Shown: positions 6,818-15,808 of the stretch, one piece after another | Position numbering within the stretch: position 1 is the first letter of the stretch | Layout of the letters: the number at the start of each line of letters is the position of its first letter | Assembly: GCF_016820515.1 (NCBI RefSeq) | Contig: NZ_JADHDV010000004.1 | Span: 124,001-188,000 of the forward strand | DNA length: 64,000 bases | Direction of reading: 5' to 3' | Source of the DNA: Pseudoxanthomonas beigongshangi | GTDB lineage: Bacteria > Pseudomonadota > Gammaproteobacteria > Xanthomonadales > Xanthomonadaceae | Notes under the pieces: model-generated | Database searches by the model: none | The model's input: the letters and a program-made list of their open reading frames with translations, nothing else | Told to the model about the DNA's origin: nothing | Made by a program: the position numbers and the translations under genes

Positions 6818-7702
6818 ATGAACGAACCCCGCCGCGTCGAGCACCAGCAGACCGACAAGGGCTATGTGCCGGTCTACACGACCGCCGTAGTGGAGCAGCC
6901 GGCCGACTATCCGGCCGCCGACCACGACACCTGGGGCAAGCTGTACGAACGCCAGCGCGCGCTGCTGATCGGCCGCGCCTGCGACGAATTCCTGCGGGCG
7001 CAGGACGCGATGGGCATGAGCCCGGACCGCATCCCGCGCTTTGACGAACTCAACCGGGTGCTGAAGGCGACTACCGGCTGGACCCTGATCGGCGTCGAGG
7101 GCCTGCTGCCGGAACTGGACTTCTTCGATCACCTGGCCAACCGGCGTTTCCCGGTCACCTGGTGGATTCGCCGCCCCGACCAGATCGACTACATCGCCGA
7201 ACCGGATCTGTTCCACGATCTGTTCGGCCACGTGCCGCTGCTGATGAATCCGGTGTTCGCCGACTACATGGAGGCGTACGGCAAGGGCGGGGTGAAGGCG
7301 CACGGCATCGATCCGGAGGCGCTGGTCCACCTGACCCGGCTGTACTGGTACACGGTGGAATTCGGCCTGATCAACACGCCCGGCGGACTGCGCATCTACG
7401 GTGCCGGCATCGTCTCGTCGAAGGGCGAATCGCTGTACTCGCTGGAATCGCCGGCGCCCAACCGGATCGGTTTCGATCTGGAGCGGCTGATGCGCACCCG
7501 CTACCGCATCGATACCTACCAGAAGACCTACTTCGTCATCGACAGCTTCGATCAGCTGATGAACGCCACCGCGCCGGACTTCACCCCGATCTACGCGCGC
7601 CTGGCCGACCAGGAGGCCATTCCGGCCGGCGACGTGCGCGAGGGCGACCGGGTGTTCACCCGTGGCACCGGCGAAGGCTGGCTGGCCGACGGCGACGTCT
7701 GA
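6818..7702 (+). CDS. phhA: Phenylalanine 4-monooxygenase
   Basis: This 294-residue enzyme converts phenylalanine to tyrosine with tetrahydrobiopterin and O2 in the cytoplasm. The iron site is visible: the two histidines of DLFHDLFGHVPLL (about residues 134-139) and the glutamate in YWYTVEFGL (about residue 180). The segment PTTGW-like ATTGWTLIGVEGLLPELDFFDHLANRRFPVTWWIR is the pterin-side region typical of bacterial monomers. Length matches the bacterial form without the eukaryotic regulatory domain. The ATG at 6818 follows CCAGGAGCCC, a good ribosome-binding site. It is divergent from the Lrp gene with operator-like repeats between. No phhB (pterin dehydratase) is adjacent. Confidence 0.95.
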   Translation: MNEPRRVEHQQTDKGYVPVYTTAVVEQPADYPAADHDTWGKLYERQRALLIGRACDEFLRAQDAMGMSPDRIPRFDELNRVLKATTGWTLIGVEGLLPELDFFDHLANRRFPVTWWIRRPDQIDYIAEPDLFHDLFGHVPLLMNPVFADYMEAYGKGGVKAHGIDPEALVHLTRLYWYTVEFGLINTPGGLRIYGAGIVSSKGESLYSLESPAPNRIGFDLERLMRTRYRIDTYQKTYFVIDSFDQLMNATAPDFTPIYARLADQEAIPAGDVREGDRVFTRGTGEGWLADGDV

Positions 7703-7722
7703 CCCGGCCGTCCGATTCCCCT

Positions 7723-7850
7723 GTAGGAGCGACGTCAGTCGCGACCGCACCATCAGGCCCGCCGTCTGTTTCCAACAGCGGGCTGGCTTCATGGTCTTCC
7801 AGGGATGCAGGTGGTCCGGAGACTCCGGTCGCGACTGACGTCGCTCCTAC
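7723..7850. repeat. REP pair, GAGCGACGTCAGTCGC family
   Basis: Two inverted units, each GTAG followed by GAGCGACGTCAGTCGCGACC, face each other across about 80 bases of unrelated sequence. Each unit can fold as GCGAC-GTCA-GTCGC. This family also occurs at 14400, 16845, 21181 and 53143. It fills most of the gap between phhA and the TonB receptor, and its outer end comes within 30 bases of the receptor start, so it could affect mRNA stability there. Confidence 0.85.
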
Positions 7851-7879
7851 AGGGTACGGCGGGACTCTAGAATGCACGC

Positions 7880-9991
7880 ATGACGCATCTACCTCGTGCC
7901 ACGCTGGCGCTGGCCCTTCTCGTCGCCTTGCCGGCGGCCGCGCAGGACACCGCGCGCACCCTGGACCGTGTCACCGTGCAGGCCGCTCGCCTGGAGGGTG
8001 TCTCGGCGTTCGACACGCCTGCCTCGCTCGATCTGATCGATCTGCGCGAGGATGCCGCCACCGCCGGGGTAAACCTGTCCGAGCGCCTGGGCGGCGTGCC
8101 CGGACTGCTCGCGCGTGACCGGCAGAACTACGCGCAGGACACCCAGTTGTCGATCCGCGGTTTCGGCGCGCGCGCGACCTTCGGGGTACGCGGGGTGCGG
8201 CTGTATGCCGACGGCATTCCGGCCACGCTGCCGGACGGGCAAGGCCAGCTGTCGCATTTCAACCTGATGGGTGCCGAACGGGTGGAAGTGCTGCGCGGTC
8301 CGTTCTCGGCGCTGTACGGCAATTCCTCCGGCGGAGTGATGCAGTTGTCCAGCGCGCGCGGCGAAGCGCCGGGCGAACTGCGGGTGCGGGGCTCGGTGGG
8401 CAGCCATGCGACCCGCACGCTGGGCGCGCAATGGTCAGGCGCGCAGGACGGAGTGCACTACAACCTCGCGGCCAGCATTTTCGACACCGACGGCTACCGG
8501 GACCACAGCGCGGCGCGGCGCGAGTCGTTCAACGGCAAGCTGGGTTTCGATCTGCCAGGCGAGGGCACGCTGGATCTGGTGTTCAACCATTTCGATTCGC
8601 CGCGCGCGCAGGATCCGCTCGGCCTGACCCGGGCACAGTGGCGCGCGGACCCGGCGCAGGCGATCGCCGCCGCGCACCAGTTCAACACCCGCAAGTCGGT
8701 GCGCCAGGATCAGCTCGGGCTGGTACTGGATCAGCCGCTGGCCGCCGGTCATCGCCTGCGCGCGACGGCCTATGCCGGCAGCCGCGATGTCGAACAGTTC
8801 CTGCCGCTTCCCGTCGGTGCGCAGGGCAATCCGCTCAACAGCGGCGGCGTCATCGATCTGGGCAATGACCAGGCCGGCATCGACGCGCGCTGGTCATGGC
8901 AGGGCGAACTGGCCGCACGGCCGTTCGAGGCCACCGTGGGCGTGAATGCGGACCGCCAGCGCCAGCACCGGCGCGGTTACGAGAATTTCATCGATGCGGA
9001 GTGGGGCGTGCGGGGCCGGCCGCGTCGCGACGAACGCAACCGGGTGGAGAACGTGGACCAGTATGCGCAGGCGTGGTGGCGCTTCGCCGATCGCTGGTCG
9101 CTGCTCGCCGGCGCGCGCCACAGCGCCTTGCGGTTCGCCTCGCGCGATCATTACGTCACCGCCACCAACCCCGATGACAGCGGTCGCGTGCGCTATGCCG
9201 AGACCACTCCGGTCGCGGGCGTGATGTTCGATGCCGGCGCCGACTGGCGCCTGTACCTGTCGAGCGGACGTGGTTTCGAGACCCCGACCTTCAACGAACT
9301 CGGCTATCGCGCCGATGGCGGTGCCGGGTTGGCGCTGGACCTGCGTCCGGCGATCAGCCGGCACTGGGAACTGGGCAGCAAATGGCGCTGGTCCGCCGGC
9401 GACCTGGCGTTCGCGCTGTTCCGCGCCGACACCGACGACGAGTTGTCGGTCGCCAGCAACCTGGGCGGGCGCAGCACCTACCGCAACGTGGGGCGTGCGC
9501 GACGGCAAGGCGCGGAGGCGAGCATGCGCGCGTCGTTCGGCGAACACTGGCAATGGCAGGCCGCCTGGACCTTGCTGGATGCCGAGTTCCGCGACGGCTT
9601 CCTGACCTGCGCACGCAGCGGTTGCGCCGTGCCGGACATGCCGGTGAAGGCGGGCGCCACGATTCCCGGTATCGCGCGCCAGCAGTTCTTCGGCCGGCTT
9701 GAATGGCGTTCGGAGACCTGGAGCGCGGCCGCCGAAGCCGTCGCCCAGGATCGGGTGGGCGTGAACGATATCGGCAGCGAGCAGGCCCCGGGCTACGCAT
9801 TGCTGCACCTGGAAGCCGCGCGCCGCTGGCGATTCGGCGACGATACGCTGCGCGCGTTCCTGCGCGTGGACAACGCGCTGGACCAGCGTTACGCCGGCTC
9901 GGTGATCGTCAACGAAGGCAACAGCCGTTACTACGAGCCCGGACCCGACCGTGGATTCCTGCTGGGCCTGGAGTGGCGCAAGATGCCCTGA
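7880..9991 (+). CDS. TonB-dependent outer-membrane receptor
   Basis: A 703-residue receptor with a cleavable signal peptide (cut near AAAQ, residue 22). The plug domain follows: NLSERLGGVPGLLARDRQNYAQDTQLSIRGFGARATFGVRGVRLYADGIPATLPDGQ, then VEVLRGPFSALYGNSSGGV. The rest is a 22-strand barrel with repeated aromatic-ending strands and a C-terminal GFLLGLEWRKMP. The class matches iron-complex (FecA/PfeA-like) receptors, but the ligand cannot be read from the sequence; no siderophore or Fur gene is adjacent. It depends on the TonB-ExbB-ExbD complex, for which a full set lies 14 kb away. Confidence 0.9.
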   Translation: MTHLPRATLALALLVALPAAAQDTARTLDRVTVQAARLEGVSAFDTPASLDLIDLREDAATAGVNLSERLGGVPGLLARDRQNYAQDTQLSIRGFGARATFGVRGVRLYADGIPATLPDGQGQLSHFNLMGAERVEVLRGPFSALYGNSSGGVMQLSSARGEAPGELRVRGSVGSHATRTLGAQWSGAQDGVHYNLAASIFDTDGYRDHSAARRESFNGKLGFDLPGEGTLDLVFNHFDSPRAQDPLGLTRAQWRADPAQAIAAAHQFNTRKSVRQDQLGLVLDQPLAAGHRLRATAYAGSRDVEQFLPLPVGAQGNPLNSGGVIDLGNDQAGIDARWSWQGELAARPFEATVGVNADRQRQHRRGYENFIDAEWGVRGRPRRDERNRVENVDQYAQAWWRFADRWSLLAGARHSALRFASRDHYVTATNPDDSGRVRYAETTPVAGVMFDAGADWRLYLSSGRGFETPTFNELGYRADGGAGLALDLRPAISRHWELGSKWRWSAGDLAFALFRADTDDELSVASNLGGRSTYRNVGRARRQGAEASMRASFGEHWQWQAAWTLLDAEFRDGFLTCARSGCAVPDMPVKAGATIPGIARQQFFGRLEWRSETWSAAAEAVAQDRVGVNDIGSEQAPGYALLHLEAARRWRFGDDTLRAFLRVDNALDQRYAGSVIVNEGNSRYYEPGPDRGFLLGLEWRKMP

Positions 9992-9997
9992 CGCCCC

Positions 9998-10693
9998 TCA
10001 GGCATCCGAAGGCGGCGGGCCGACCCGGCGGAAGTACGCCTCCAGGCCATGCTCGGGATCGTCGGCGAAGATCTCGCCGGTCTCATCCAGTTGAAGGATG
10101 CGGTCGGGACGGAAGTTGCGGAAATCGCGGCGGAAACGGCACCAGGCCCCGAGCGTCCAGCTGCCGCCCCAGAACGCCAGGCACAGCGGCTCGATGTCGC
10201 GCCCGGTTTCCTCGCCGGAATGATCGGCGTAGCGGAACCGCAGCACCCGGCGCTGCTCGATGGCTTCGTGCAGGCGATCCAGCAGGCCGGTGGATTCGAA
10301 GCGATCCTTCAGTTCCGGCGCGTAGATGCGGGTGCGCTGCGCACGCGCCTGCAGATCCGGCGGCAACACCGCCTGTATTTTCAGCAGTGCCGAGCGCGCG
10401 CCGACGGACAGGCGCTTGCCGCCGAAGGCACGGACGAAGCGCGTGCCGACCACCAGGGCTTCGAGTTCGTCGGCGTTGAACATCAACGGAGGAATGTCCG
10501 CGCCCTTGCGCAGCAGATAACCGATGCCGGCCTCGCCTTCGATCGGCACGCCGGACAATTGCAGGTCGGCGACATCGCGATAGACCGTTCGCAGCGAGAC
10601 CGCCAGGGTCTCGGCGAGGGTACGGGCGGGCAGGGCGGTGCGGCGTCCACGCAGGGCATGGATGATCAGGAACAGGCGGTCGGCGCGGCGCAT
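9998..10693 (-). CDS. YafY-type regulator (HTH_11 plus WYL domain)
   Basis: A 231-residue transcriptional regulator: an N-terminal winged helix (RADRLFLIIHALRGRRTALPARTLAETLAVSLRTVYRDVADLQ) and a WYL domain that normally senses a ligand (VLRFRYADHSGEETGRDIEPLCLAFWGGSWTLGAWCRFRRDFRNFRPDRI). The WYL triad appears as W-T-L at this position. The start at 10693 gives the family N-terminus MRRADRLF. It lies 51 bases downstream of a NIPSNAP operon on the same strand and probably controls it; this is inferred from the position only. Confidence 0.85.
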   Translation of the reverse strand: MRRADRLFLIIHALRGRRTALPARTLAETLAVSLRTVYRDVADLQLSGVPIEGEAGIGYLLRKGADIPPLMFNADELEALVVGTRFVRAFGGKRLSVGARSALLKIQAVLPPDLQARAQRTRIYAPELKDRFESTGLLDRLHEAIEQRRVLRFRYADHSGEETGRDIEPLCLAFWGGSWTLGAWCRFRRDFRNFRPDRILQLDETGEIFADDPEHGLEAYFRRVGPPPSDA

Positions 10694-10744
10694 GTCGGCA
10701 TCATCCCTTGCCGGCGCCGGGGGACGCAAAGGGACGCACGCATC

Positions 10745-11536
10745 TCACGCCTCCCCGCCGGGACGCGAGTCGCGCCCCATCCGCGAACGCGCGGTGGGCG
10801 CCAGCCGCAGCAACTCGGTGCGATGCGGCTGCGCGCCGATCCGCCAGGCGGCCTGGAGCTGGCGATCGCAGCGTTCGTGGGTGGCTTCGTCGGCGAACTG
10901 CAGGAGACAGGCGAACACGTGCTCGCCCTCGCGCACCGGCAGGGCGGCGTAGTCGTTCGGCGCGGCGCTGCTCACCAGCGTGCCAAGCACGCGCGCCTGC
11001 ATGTCCTCCAGCCATGGCCGTTGTATCTGTTCGAAATGATCCCGCCACTCCTGGCTCACCGGCGCATCGAAATGGTGCAGGCAGATGACGACGCGGGCCT
11101 GCTCCGGCGCGGCCGCGTCCATCGGCGGCGGCGGCGTCGACACCCGCAACGCCGGGCCCGGATGCGCGGGCTGCAGCAGCAGCACGTTGTCCGAATCGAT
11201 CATCGTCGCGTTGGCGGCATCGCGATTCGCGCGCCAGGCCTGTCCCTGGTAGAACCGCGCCAGTGCCTCCCGCCGCGTCGCCATGTCGGCGAATCCGCGC
11301 AACCAGACGAAGCGATCCGGATCGTCCAGATCGCGGAACTGGCCCAGCAGGTGCATCCCGGCCGCTTCCTGGGTTTCGATGAACTCGCGTTCGAACAGGG
11401 TGATCAGTTCGTCGCGCCGGCCCGGGTGCAGGGTGTACTGGCGCAGTTCGATCACGCCTGGAACCGCGGTGGCGACCGGCGGGACAGCGAGGGGACGGGA
11501 AGGGCGGGCCGTCGTGGGGGAGAGGGTATCCAGCAT
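10745..11536 (-). CDS. NIPSNAP family protein, two-domain form
   Basis: A 263-residue protein with two ferredoxin-like NIPSNAP modules. The first begins VIELRQYTLHPGRRDELITLFEREFIE and includes FVWLRGFADMATRREALARFY; the second begins RVVICLHHFDAPVSQEWRDHFEQ. The start at 11536 is favoured because the sequence upstream overlaps the preceding gene. NIPSNAP domains occur in dimeric alpha-beta barrel proteins of largely unknown bacterial role, some acting as monooxygenase-like enzymes. It is the third gene of a compact operon. Confidence 0.8.
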   Translation of the reverse strand: MLDTLSPTTARPSRPLAVPPVATAVPGVIELRQYTLHPGRRDELITLFEREFIETQEAAGMHLLGQFRDLDDPDRFVWLRGFADMATRREALARFYQGQAWRANRDAANATMIDSDNVLLLQPAHPGPALRVSTPPPPMDAAAPEQARVVICLHHFDAPVSQEWRDHFEQIQRPWLEDMQARVLGTLVSSAAPNDYAALPVREGEHVFACLLQFADEATHERCDRQLQAAWRIGAQPHRTELLRLAPTARSRMGRDSRPGGEA

Positions 11537-11540
11537 CACG

Positions 11541-11888
11541 TCACTCCTGGCGCAGGGCATCGACAACGGTGGTGTCCATCTCGATCACCACCGACAGGTA
11601 TTCCTCGATCAGATCGAGCACGGCCTGGCGCGGTCCATCGCGCCATTGATCGCTGCCGTAGAAGGCGTCCTGCTCGCGCTGGCGCGCGTCCAGATCCGCG
11701 TAGGCACGGATCAATAGGTAGGACGTGCGGTCGTGCGGGGACGGCCCGTGCCGGACCACGTCCATCGGCCAGCCGCGCAGCATCGGCATGACCGTGGCGG
11801 TGATCAGCCGGTGGAAGTCTTCGCGCGTGCCGGGGCGCAGGCGATAGCTGCGGAACTCGACGGCCCGGGTGGAAACCGACGCGCTCAT
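11541..11888 (-). CDS. NIPSNAP family protein, single-domain form
   Basis: A 115-residue NIPSNAP domain: AVEFRSYRLRPGTREDFHRLITATVMPMLRGWPMDVV, then SYLLIRAYADLDARQREQDAFYGSDQW. The segment order and the YGSDQW ending resemble the first module of its downstream neighbour, which suggests a duplication. It overlaps the upstream gene by four bases (ATGA) and lies four bases before the next start, so the three are translated together. The molecular function is unknown; it may pair with its neighbour as a heterodimer. Confidence 0.8.
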   Translation of the reverse strand: MSASVSTRAVEFRSYRLRPGTREDFHRLITATVMPMLRGWPMDVVRHGPSPHDRTSYLLIRAYADLDARQREQDAFYGSDQWRDGPRQAVLDLIEEYLSVVIEMDTTVVDALRQE

Positions 11889-12490
11889 GCGGCCTCCCGG
11901 CTCAGGTACATGTGCCAGTTGGTTTCCCAGTGGCCGCCACGATCCGGCGAGAACGCCTGCTCCCAGTGCGCGCTGTCCGGCTGGATCTCGTGCCAGCGGA
12001 ACCGCACCCACACCTCGCGGCCCTTGTGGCGATCGCGGCCATGGAAGGTGCCGACGCCGTTCTCGAATCGGCCGATCACCGGCGGTTCGAGCAGGCCCTG
12101 GAGGTTGTTGGCCCAGTACAGGCTCCACTGCCGCTGGAGCGGGTCGTACAGGCGCAGGGTCATGCCGCGATAGCCACCCGACCAGTCGGTGACGAACTCG
12201 TCCATGTTGCCGACGCCGCCCAGCACCGGACCGCATTGCTGGCGCGCCTCGAAGTGTTCCCATTCCTCGCACCCGGCCAACCGCTCCTTCAGCCGCACGT
12301 TGCGCACCCGCCAGCGGCCGTGCAGGAAATCGAAGTCGTGCCGGCCTTCCGCGGGCAATGGGTGGCCGGGCGACGCCGGATAGACAAGCTGGTCGCCGCT
12401 CACCAGGCTACGTCCCAGGCCGGCAACGTAGGCGTGGAAGGCGCGCGGCAGCAGGTCCTGGGCGCGCGCGGTCAGACTCCGGGGGCTCAT
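11885..12490 (-). CDS. Lipocalin-like conserved protein, first gene of NIPSNAP operon
   Basis: A 201-residue soluble protein with HDFDFLHGRWRVRNVRLKERLAGCEEWEHFEA, GVGNMDEFVTDWSGGYRGMTLRLYDP and WSLYWANN segments. This F-LxGxW pattern with repeated short strands is typical of DUF1579-like, lipocalin-type beta barrels. No signal peptide is present. The start at 12490 is preceded by an AGGAGGAAA-type ribosome-binding site. It leads the operon with the two NIPSNAP genes. A role in binding a small hydrophobic molecule is plausible but inferred. Confidence 0.65.
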   Translation of the reverse strand: MSPRSLTARAQDLLPRAFHAYVAGLGRSLVSGDQLVYPASPGHPLPAEGRHDFDFLHGRWRVRNVRLKERLAGCEEWEHFEARQQCGPVLGGVGNMDEFVTDWSGGYRGMTLRLYDPLQRQWSLYWANNLQGLLEPPVIGRFENGVGTFHGRDRHKGREVWVRFRWHEIQPDSAHWEQAFSPDRGGHWETNWHMYLSREAA

Positions 12491-12633
12491 GCGTATTTCC
12501 TCCTGAAAATGGCAGGGGTCCATCCTGATGCGGGGCTGCTGACAACGTGGTGTCAGCAGCCATCGACCTGCCGGAAGTCACGACTTGCGCGATGCCCGTG
12601 GCGTCCGCCAGCGGCGGCAGGCAGCATGTCCGC

Positions 12634-13740
12634 ATGCGCGAACGCCTGAAGCTGCTGCTGCAACCCCTCAATCTGTCCGGCGTCCTGACCTGGGCGGCGG
12701 TGATGCTGGCGATGCGCGGTGAGACCGGCGGCCTCGACGGCCCGCGCCTGGGTACGCTGCTGGCGTTCCTGGCCGCCTTCCTGCTGCTGGATCAGCCCGG
12801 CGTCGGCCGGCGCCTGCGCGATGCGCTGTTGTGGCTGCAACTGCTGCTCGCCTTGCTCATGATCGAACTGGCGCCACGCACCGGAACCGCGCCGGTCCTG
12901 CTGGTGGTGGTGGCCGCGCAACTGGCGATGACCTGGCGCCCGCTGCATGCGCTGCTGGTGATGCTGGCGGCGAACCTGGTGTTCGGCCTGCTGATGGTCC
13001 GTGCCGGGCACGACGCGGCCTGGTTCATGGTCGCCATCTACGGTGGCTTCCAGGCCTTCGCCGCGCTGATCGGCCACTACGCGCGCAGCGCCGAGAACGC
13101 CCGCGATCGCCTGGCGCTGGTCAACGCCGATCTGCTCGCCACCCGCGCGTTGCTCGCCGACAGCGCGCGCGACGCCGAGCGCCTGCGGGTGGCGCGCGAG
13201 CTGCATGATGTCGCCGGGCACAAATTGACCGCGATGAAGCTCAACCTGCGCGCGCTGGCTTCCGATCCCGCGCTGGCCGGACGTCCGCAGGTGCGCTTGA
13301 GCGAGCAGCTGGCCAGCGAACTGCTGGAGGACATCCGCAACGTGGTCCAGGCGCTGCGCGATTCGCGCGGGCTGGATCTGGAAACCGCGTTGCGCGCATT
13401 GGCCGCGCCGTTGCCGCAGCTTCGCATGCAGCTGAACATCGGCGAGGACGCGGTGATCCGGGATCCGCAGCTGGCCGAGACCGTGCTGCGGATCGTGCAG
13501 GAAGCCATGACCAATGCGGCGCGCCATGCCGGCGCGGCGACGTTGTGGGTCGAACTGCGGCGCGAGGGTTCGCGGCTGTGGCTGCGGATCGCCGATGATG
13601 GCCAGGCCCCGGCGCTGCTGCGCGAAGGCAATGGGCTGGCCGGCATCCGCGAACGGGTCGCCGCGGTCGGCGGGGATCTGCGCATCGGCCGCGGCCTGGC
13701 CGGCAACCTGGAACTGACCGTGGAGTTTTCTCATGAGTGA
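12634..13740 (+). CDS. Sensor histidine kinase, HisKA_3/DesK type
   Basis: A 368-residue kinase. The N-terminal half is membrane-embedded, with about six hydrophobic helices (residues 10-140) and no sizeable periplasmic domain, as in DesK. The phosphoacceptor histidine is in VARELHDVAGHKLTAMKLNLRAL near residue 190. The ATP-binding domain shows the N box QEAMTNAARHAGA and the G box IADDGQAPALLREGNGLAGIRERV. It overlaps the response-regulator gene by eight bases, so the two form one system. The signal is likely a membrane or envelope property, by analogy with DesK; no target is visible. The ATG at 12634 was chosen to match this topology. Confidence 0.85.
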   Translation: MRERLKLLLQPLNLSGVLTWAAVMLAMRGETGGLDGPRLGTLLAFLAAFLLLDQPGVGRRLRDALLWLQLLLALLMIELAPRTGTAPVLLVVVAAQLAMTWRPLHALLVMLAANLVFGLLMVRAGHDAAWFMVAIYGGFQAFAALIGHYARSAENARDRLALVNADLLATRALLADSARDAERLRVARELHDVAGHKLTAMKLNLRALASDPALAGRPQVRLSEQLASELLEDIRNVVQALRDSRGLDLETALRALAAPLPQLRMQLNIGEDAVIRDPQLAETVLRIVQEAMTNAARHAGAATLWVELRREGSRLWLRIADDGQAPALLREGNGLAGIRERVAAVGGDLRIGRGLAGNLELTVEFSHE

Positions 13741-14386
13741 TATGTCCGGATCCGCGATCGTGCGGGTCGCGCTGGCCGACGATCAGGCCCTGGTCCGCGC
13801 CGGCCTGCGCGCGTTGCTGGACGGCCCGGACGAAATCCGGGTGGCGTTCGAGGCCGAGGGCGGCGCGGAATTGCTCGAGCGGCTCGCCGACAGCCCGGTG
13901 GATGTGATCCTCAGCGACATCCGCATGCCCGGCGTAGACGGCATCGACGCGCTGCTGCGACTGCGCGCGCGCGGTGACCGGACACCGGTGCTGTTGCTGA
14001 CCACCTTCGATGACCGCGACCTGCTGCTGCGCGCGGCCGAAGCCGGCGCACAGGGATTCCTGCTCAAGGACGCGGCGCCGGAAGACCTGCGCGCCGCCAT
14101 CCGCCGGGTCGCCGCCGGCGACACCCTGCTGCAGCCGGTCGCCACCGATCCGGTGCGCGCGCGCTACCGGTTCCACGACGAGAGTCCGTCCAGCGATCGT
14201 TTCAGCGAGCGCGAAGTCGCGATCCTGCGCCTGCTCGCCGGTGGCTACTCCAACAAGGAAATCGCGCGCACGCTGTTCCTCGCCGAAGGCACGGTGAAGA
14301 ACTACGTCTCCAACATCCTCGACAAACTCGGCACCCGCGACCGCACCCGCGCCGTGCTCAAGGCGATCACCCTGCGGATCATCTGA
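13733..14386 (+). CDS. NarL/LuxR-type response regulator
   Basis: A 217-residue partner of the preceding kinase. The receiver domain has the acidic pair ADDQALVRAGLR, the phospho-accepting aspartate in VDVILSDIRMPGVDG (about residue 62) and the lysine in FLLKDAAPEDLR. The C-terminal LuxR helix-turn-helix is FSEREVAILRLLAGGYSNKEIARTLFLAEGTVKNYVSNIL. Phosphorylation normally drives dimerisation and promoter binding. Targets are unknown; the DUF4010 gene downstream is on the other strand. A REP pair follows 13 bases after the stop. Confidence 0.9.
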   Translation: MSDMSGSAIVRVALADDQALVRAGLRALLDGPDEIRVAFEAEGGAELLERLADSPVDVILSDIRMPGVDGIDALLRLRARGDRTPVLLLTTFDDRDLLLRAAEAGAQGFLLKDAAPEDLRAAIRRVAAGDTLLQPVATDPVRARYRFHDESPSSDRFSEREVAILRLLAGGYSNKEIARTLFLAEGTVKNYVSNILDKLGTRDRTRAVLKAITLRII

Positions 14387-14399
14387 TCGGACTCTCCTT

Positions 14400-14469
14400 G
14401 TGGGAGCGACGTGAGTCGCGACGATTCCGTGTCTGATTGGATGACGGTCGCGACTCACGTCGCTCCCAC
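14400..14469. repeat. REP pair, GAGCGACGTGAGTCGC variant
   Basis: Inverted units GTGGGAGCGACGTGAGTCGC and its mirror, about 30 bases apart, lie between the response regulator and the convergent DUF4010 gene. This variant has GTGG in place of GTAG and GTGA in the loop. Its place between two gene ends would suit a role in protecting 3' ends of both transcripts. Confidence 0.8.
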
Positions 14470-14487
14470 AAGTAAGGAATTCCCCGC

Positions 14488-15723
14488 TCAGGTCAACACC
14501 AGCACCGCCAACCCCGCCGCCAGCGCGGCCAGCAATCCAGCCGCGACACGCATGCCGTAGGCGGCGCCGCCACTGATCCAGGCGATCACCGATTTGGTCG
14601 CCAGGCTCGCGCCCAGCAGCGCCAGCATCAGCCAGCGCGCCTCGATGTCGCTCAGGCCGCCGCGGGCGAACTGGTTGGCCAGCGTCGCCACCGCCGCGTG
14701 CAATTCGGCGGTCGCCGAGATCACCGCCGCGGCCATCGCGCCACGCGGCCCGATCCATGCCGCGAGCGCGGCCGACACGAACGTCAGCACGGCCACCACC
14801 AGCGCGAATCCCAGCGCCTGTCCGAACCGGAACATCCGGCTTTCCGCGGTCGGCGGCGCGGCGGGATCGTCGCGTCCCGCGCGCAGGCCCAGCAGGCCGC
14901 CGGCCAGCAACACCGCGCCGATCGCGGCCAGCTCGGGCCACAGGTCGATGACCAGCGGCGGCGACACCGCCCACAGGATCGGCACGCACAGACTCAATGA
15001 CGCCAGGTTGGACAGCAGTGCCGCGGCCACCGTCGAGGACAGCAGCGCGGGGGTTTCCCGCGCCCGCTGGCCGAAACCGATCACCGCCGCGGTGGAGGAC
15101 ACATAGCCGGCGAAGAATCCCGCCGCGGCCAGGCCCCAGCGGTTGCCGATCAGGCGCAGCGCGACATGGCCGAGCGCACTGACTGCCATCACCAGCACCA
15201 CCAGCTTCCACAGGGTCGCCGGGTTGATGGCCTGGAACGGACCGATCGCCTCGTCCGGCAGGATCGGCAGGATCACCAGCGCCGAGGCCAACAGCAGCAG
15301 GCCGTCGAATACCTCGCGTTCGCTCAGCACCTGGCGGGTCAACCGGTGCAGAGGCTCCTTGGCGTACAGCAGCAGTGCCGCGACCACCGCCAGTCCGGTC
15401 GCCAGCGGCGGCGACTGCATCGCCAGCGCACCCAGCAGGGCGGTCAGGAGCAGGGCGACCTCGCTGGTCAGGCCGGCATCGTGGTCGCGCGTGCCCAGGT
15501 AGGCCAGGGCGGCCAGGACCACCACCCCGGCCAGCATCACCAGCAGCACCGGCAGGCCAAGCTGGGCGGCAACCGCCGCGCCCAGTGCGGTCAGGGCGTG
15601 GGTGCGCAGGCCGGCGATGGCGCGCGCCTCGCCCCCGGCGCGCTCGCGGACCAGGCCGATCAGCAGGCCCAGGCCCAGCGCCGAAGACAGGGAAAGCCAT
15701 ACCGCCGGGGGGGTCGGAATCAA
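14488..15723 (-). CDS. MgtC/SapB-DUF4010 family membrane protein
   Basis: A 411-residue integral membrane protein with about 11-12 hydrophobic segments. The N-terminal part is an MgtC-like domain: [37 protein letters not shown]. The C-terminal part is the DUF4010 region, with [15 protein letters not shown] [19 protein letters not shown] and [19 protein letters not shown]. MgtC domains are linked to magnesium limitation, but DUF4010 proteins lack a proven role. The start is taken as TTG at 15723 because GAGG lies nine bases upstream; longer forms would overlap the divergent fbp start. Confidence 0.75.
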   Translation of the reverse strand: MIPTPPAVWLSLSSALGLGLLIGLVRERAGGEARAIAGLRTHALTALGAAVAAQLGLPVLLVMLAGVVVLAALAYLGTRDHDAGLTSEVALLLTALLGALAMQSPPLATGLAVVAALLLYAKEPLHRLTRQVLSEREVFDGLLLLASALVILPILPDEAIGPFQAINPATLWKLVVLVMAVSALGHVALRLIGNRWGLAAAGFFAGYVSSTAAVIGFGQRARETPALLSSTVAAALLSNLASLSLCVPILWAVSPPLVIDLWPELAAIGAVLLAGGLLGLRAGRDDPAAPPTAESRMFRFGQALGFALVVAVLTFVSAALAAWIGPRGAMAAAVISATAELHAAVATLANQFARGGLSDIEARWLMLALLGASLATKSVIAWISGGAAYGMRVAAGLLAALAAGLAVLVLT

Positions 15724-15808
15724 GGTGTGCCCTCGGATCCATGAAATTGGTCTTGCATTGGTCCGCAATGTCCGGACAATGCGCGGTTCTTCCGCCCGCC
15801 ATCCTGCC

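Noticed and set aside
15603-15808. Longer N-terminus for fbp
   Set aside because: The open frame extends upstream, but it overlaps the divergent DUF4010 gene and does not match the family; the ATG at 15809 gives the expected N-terminus.
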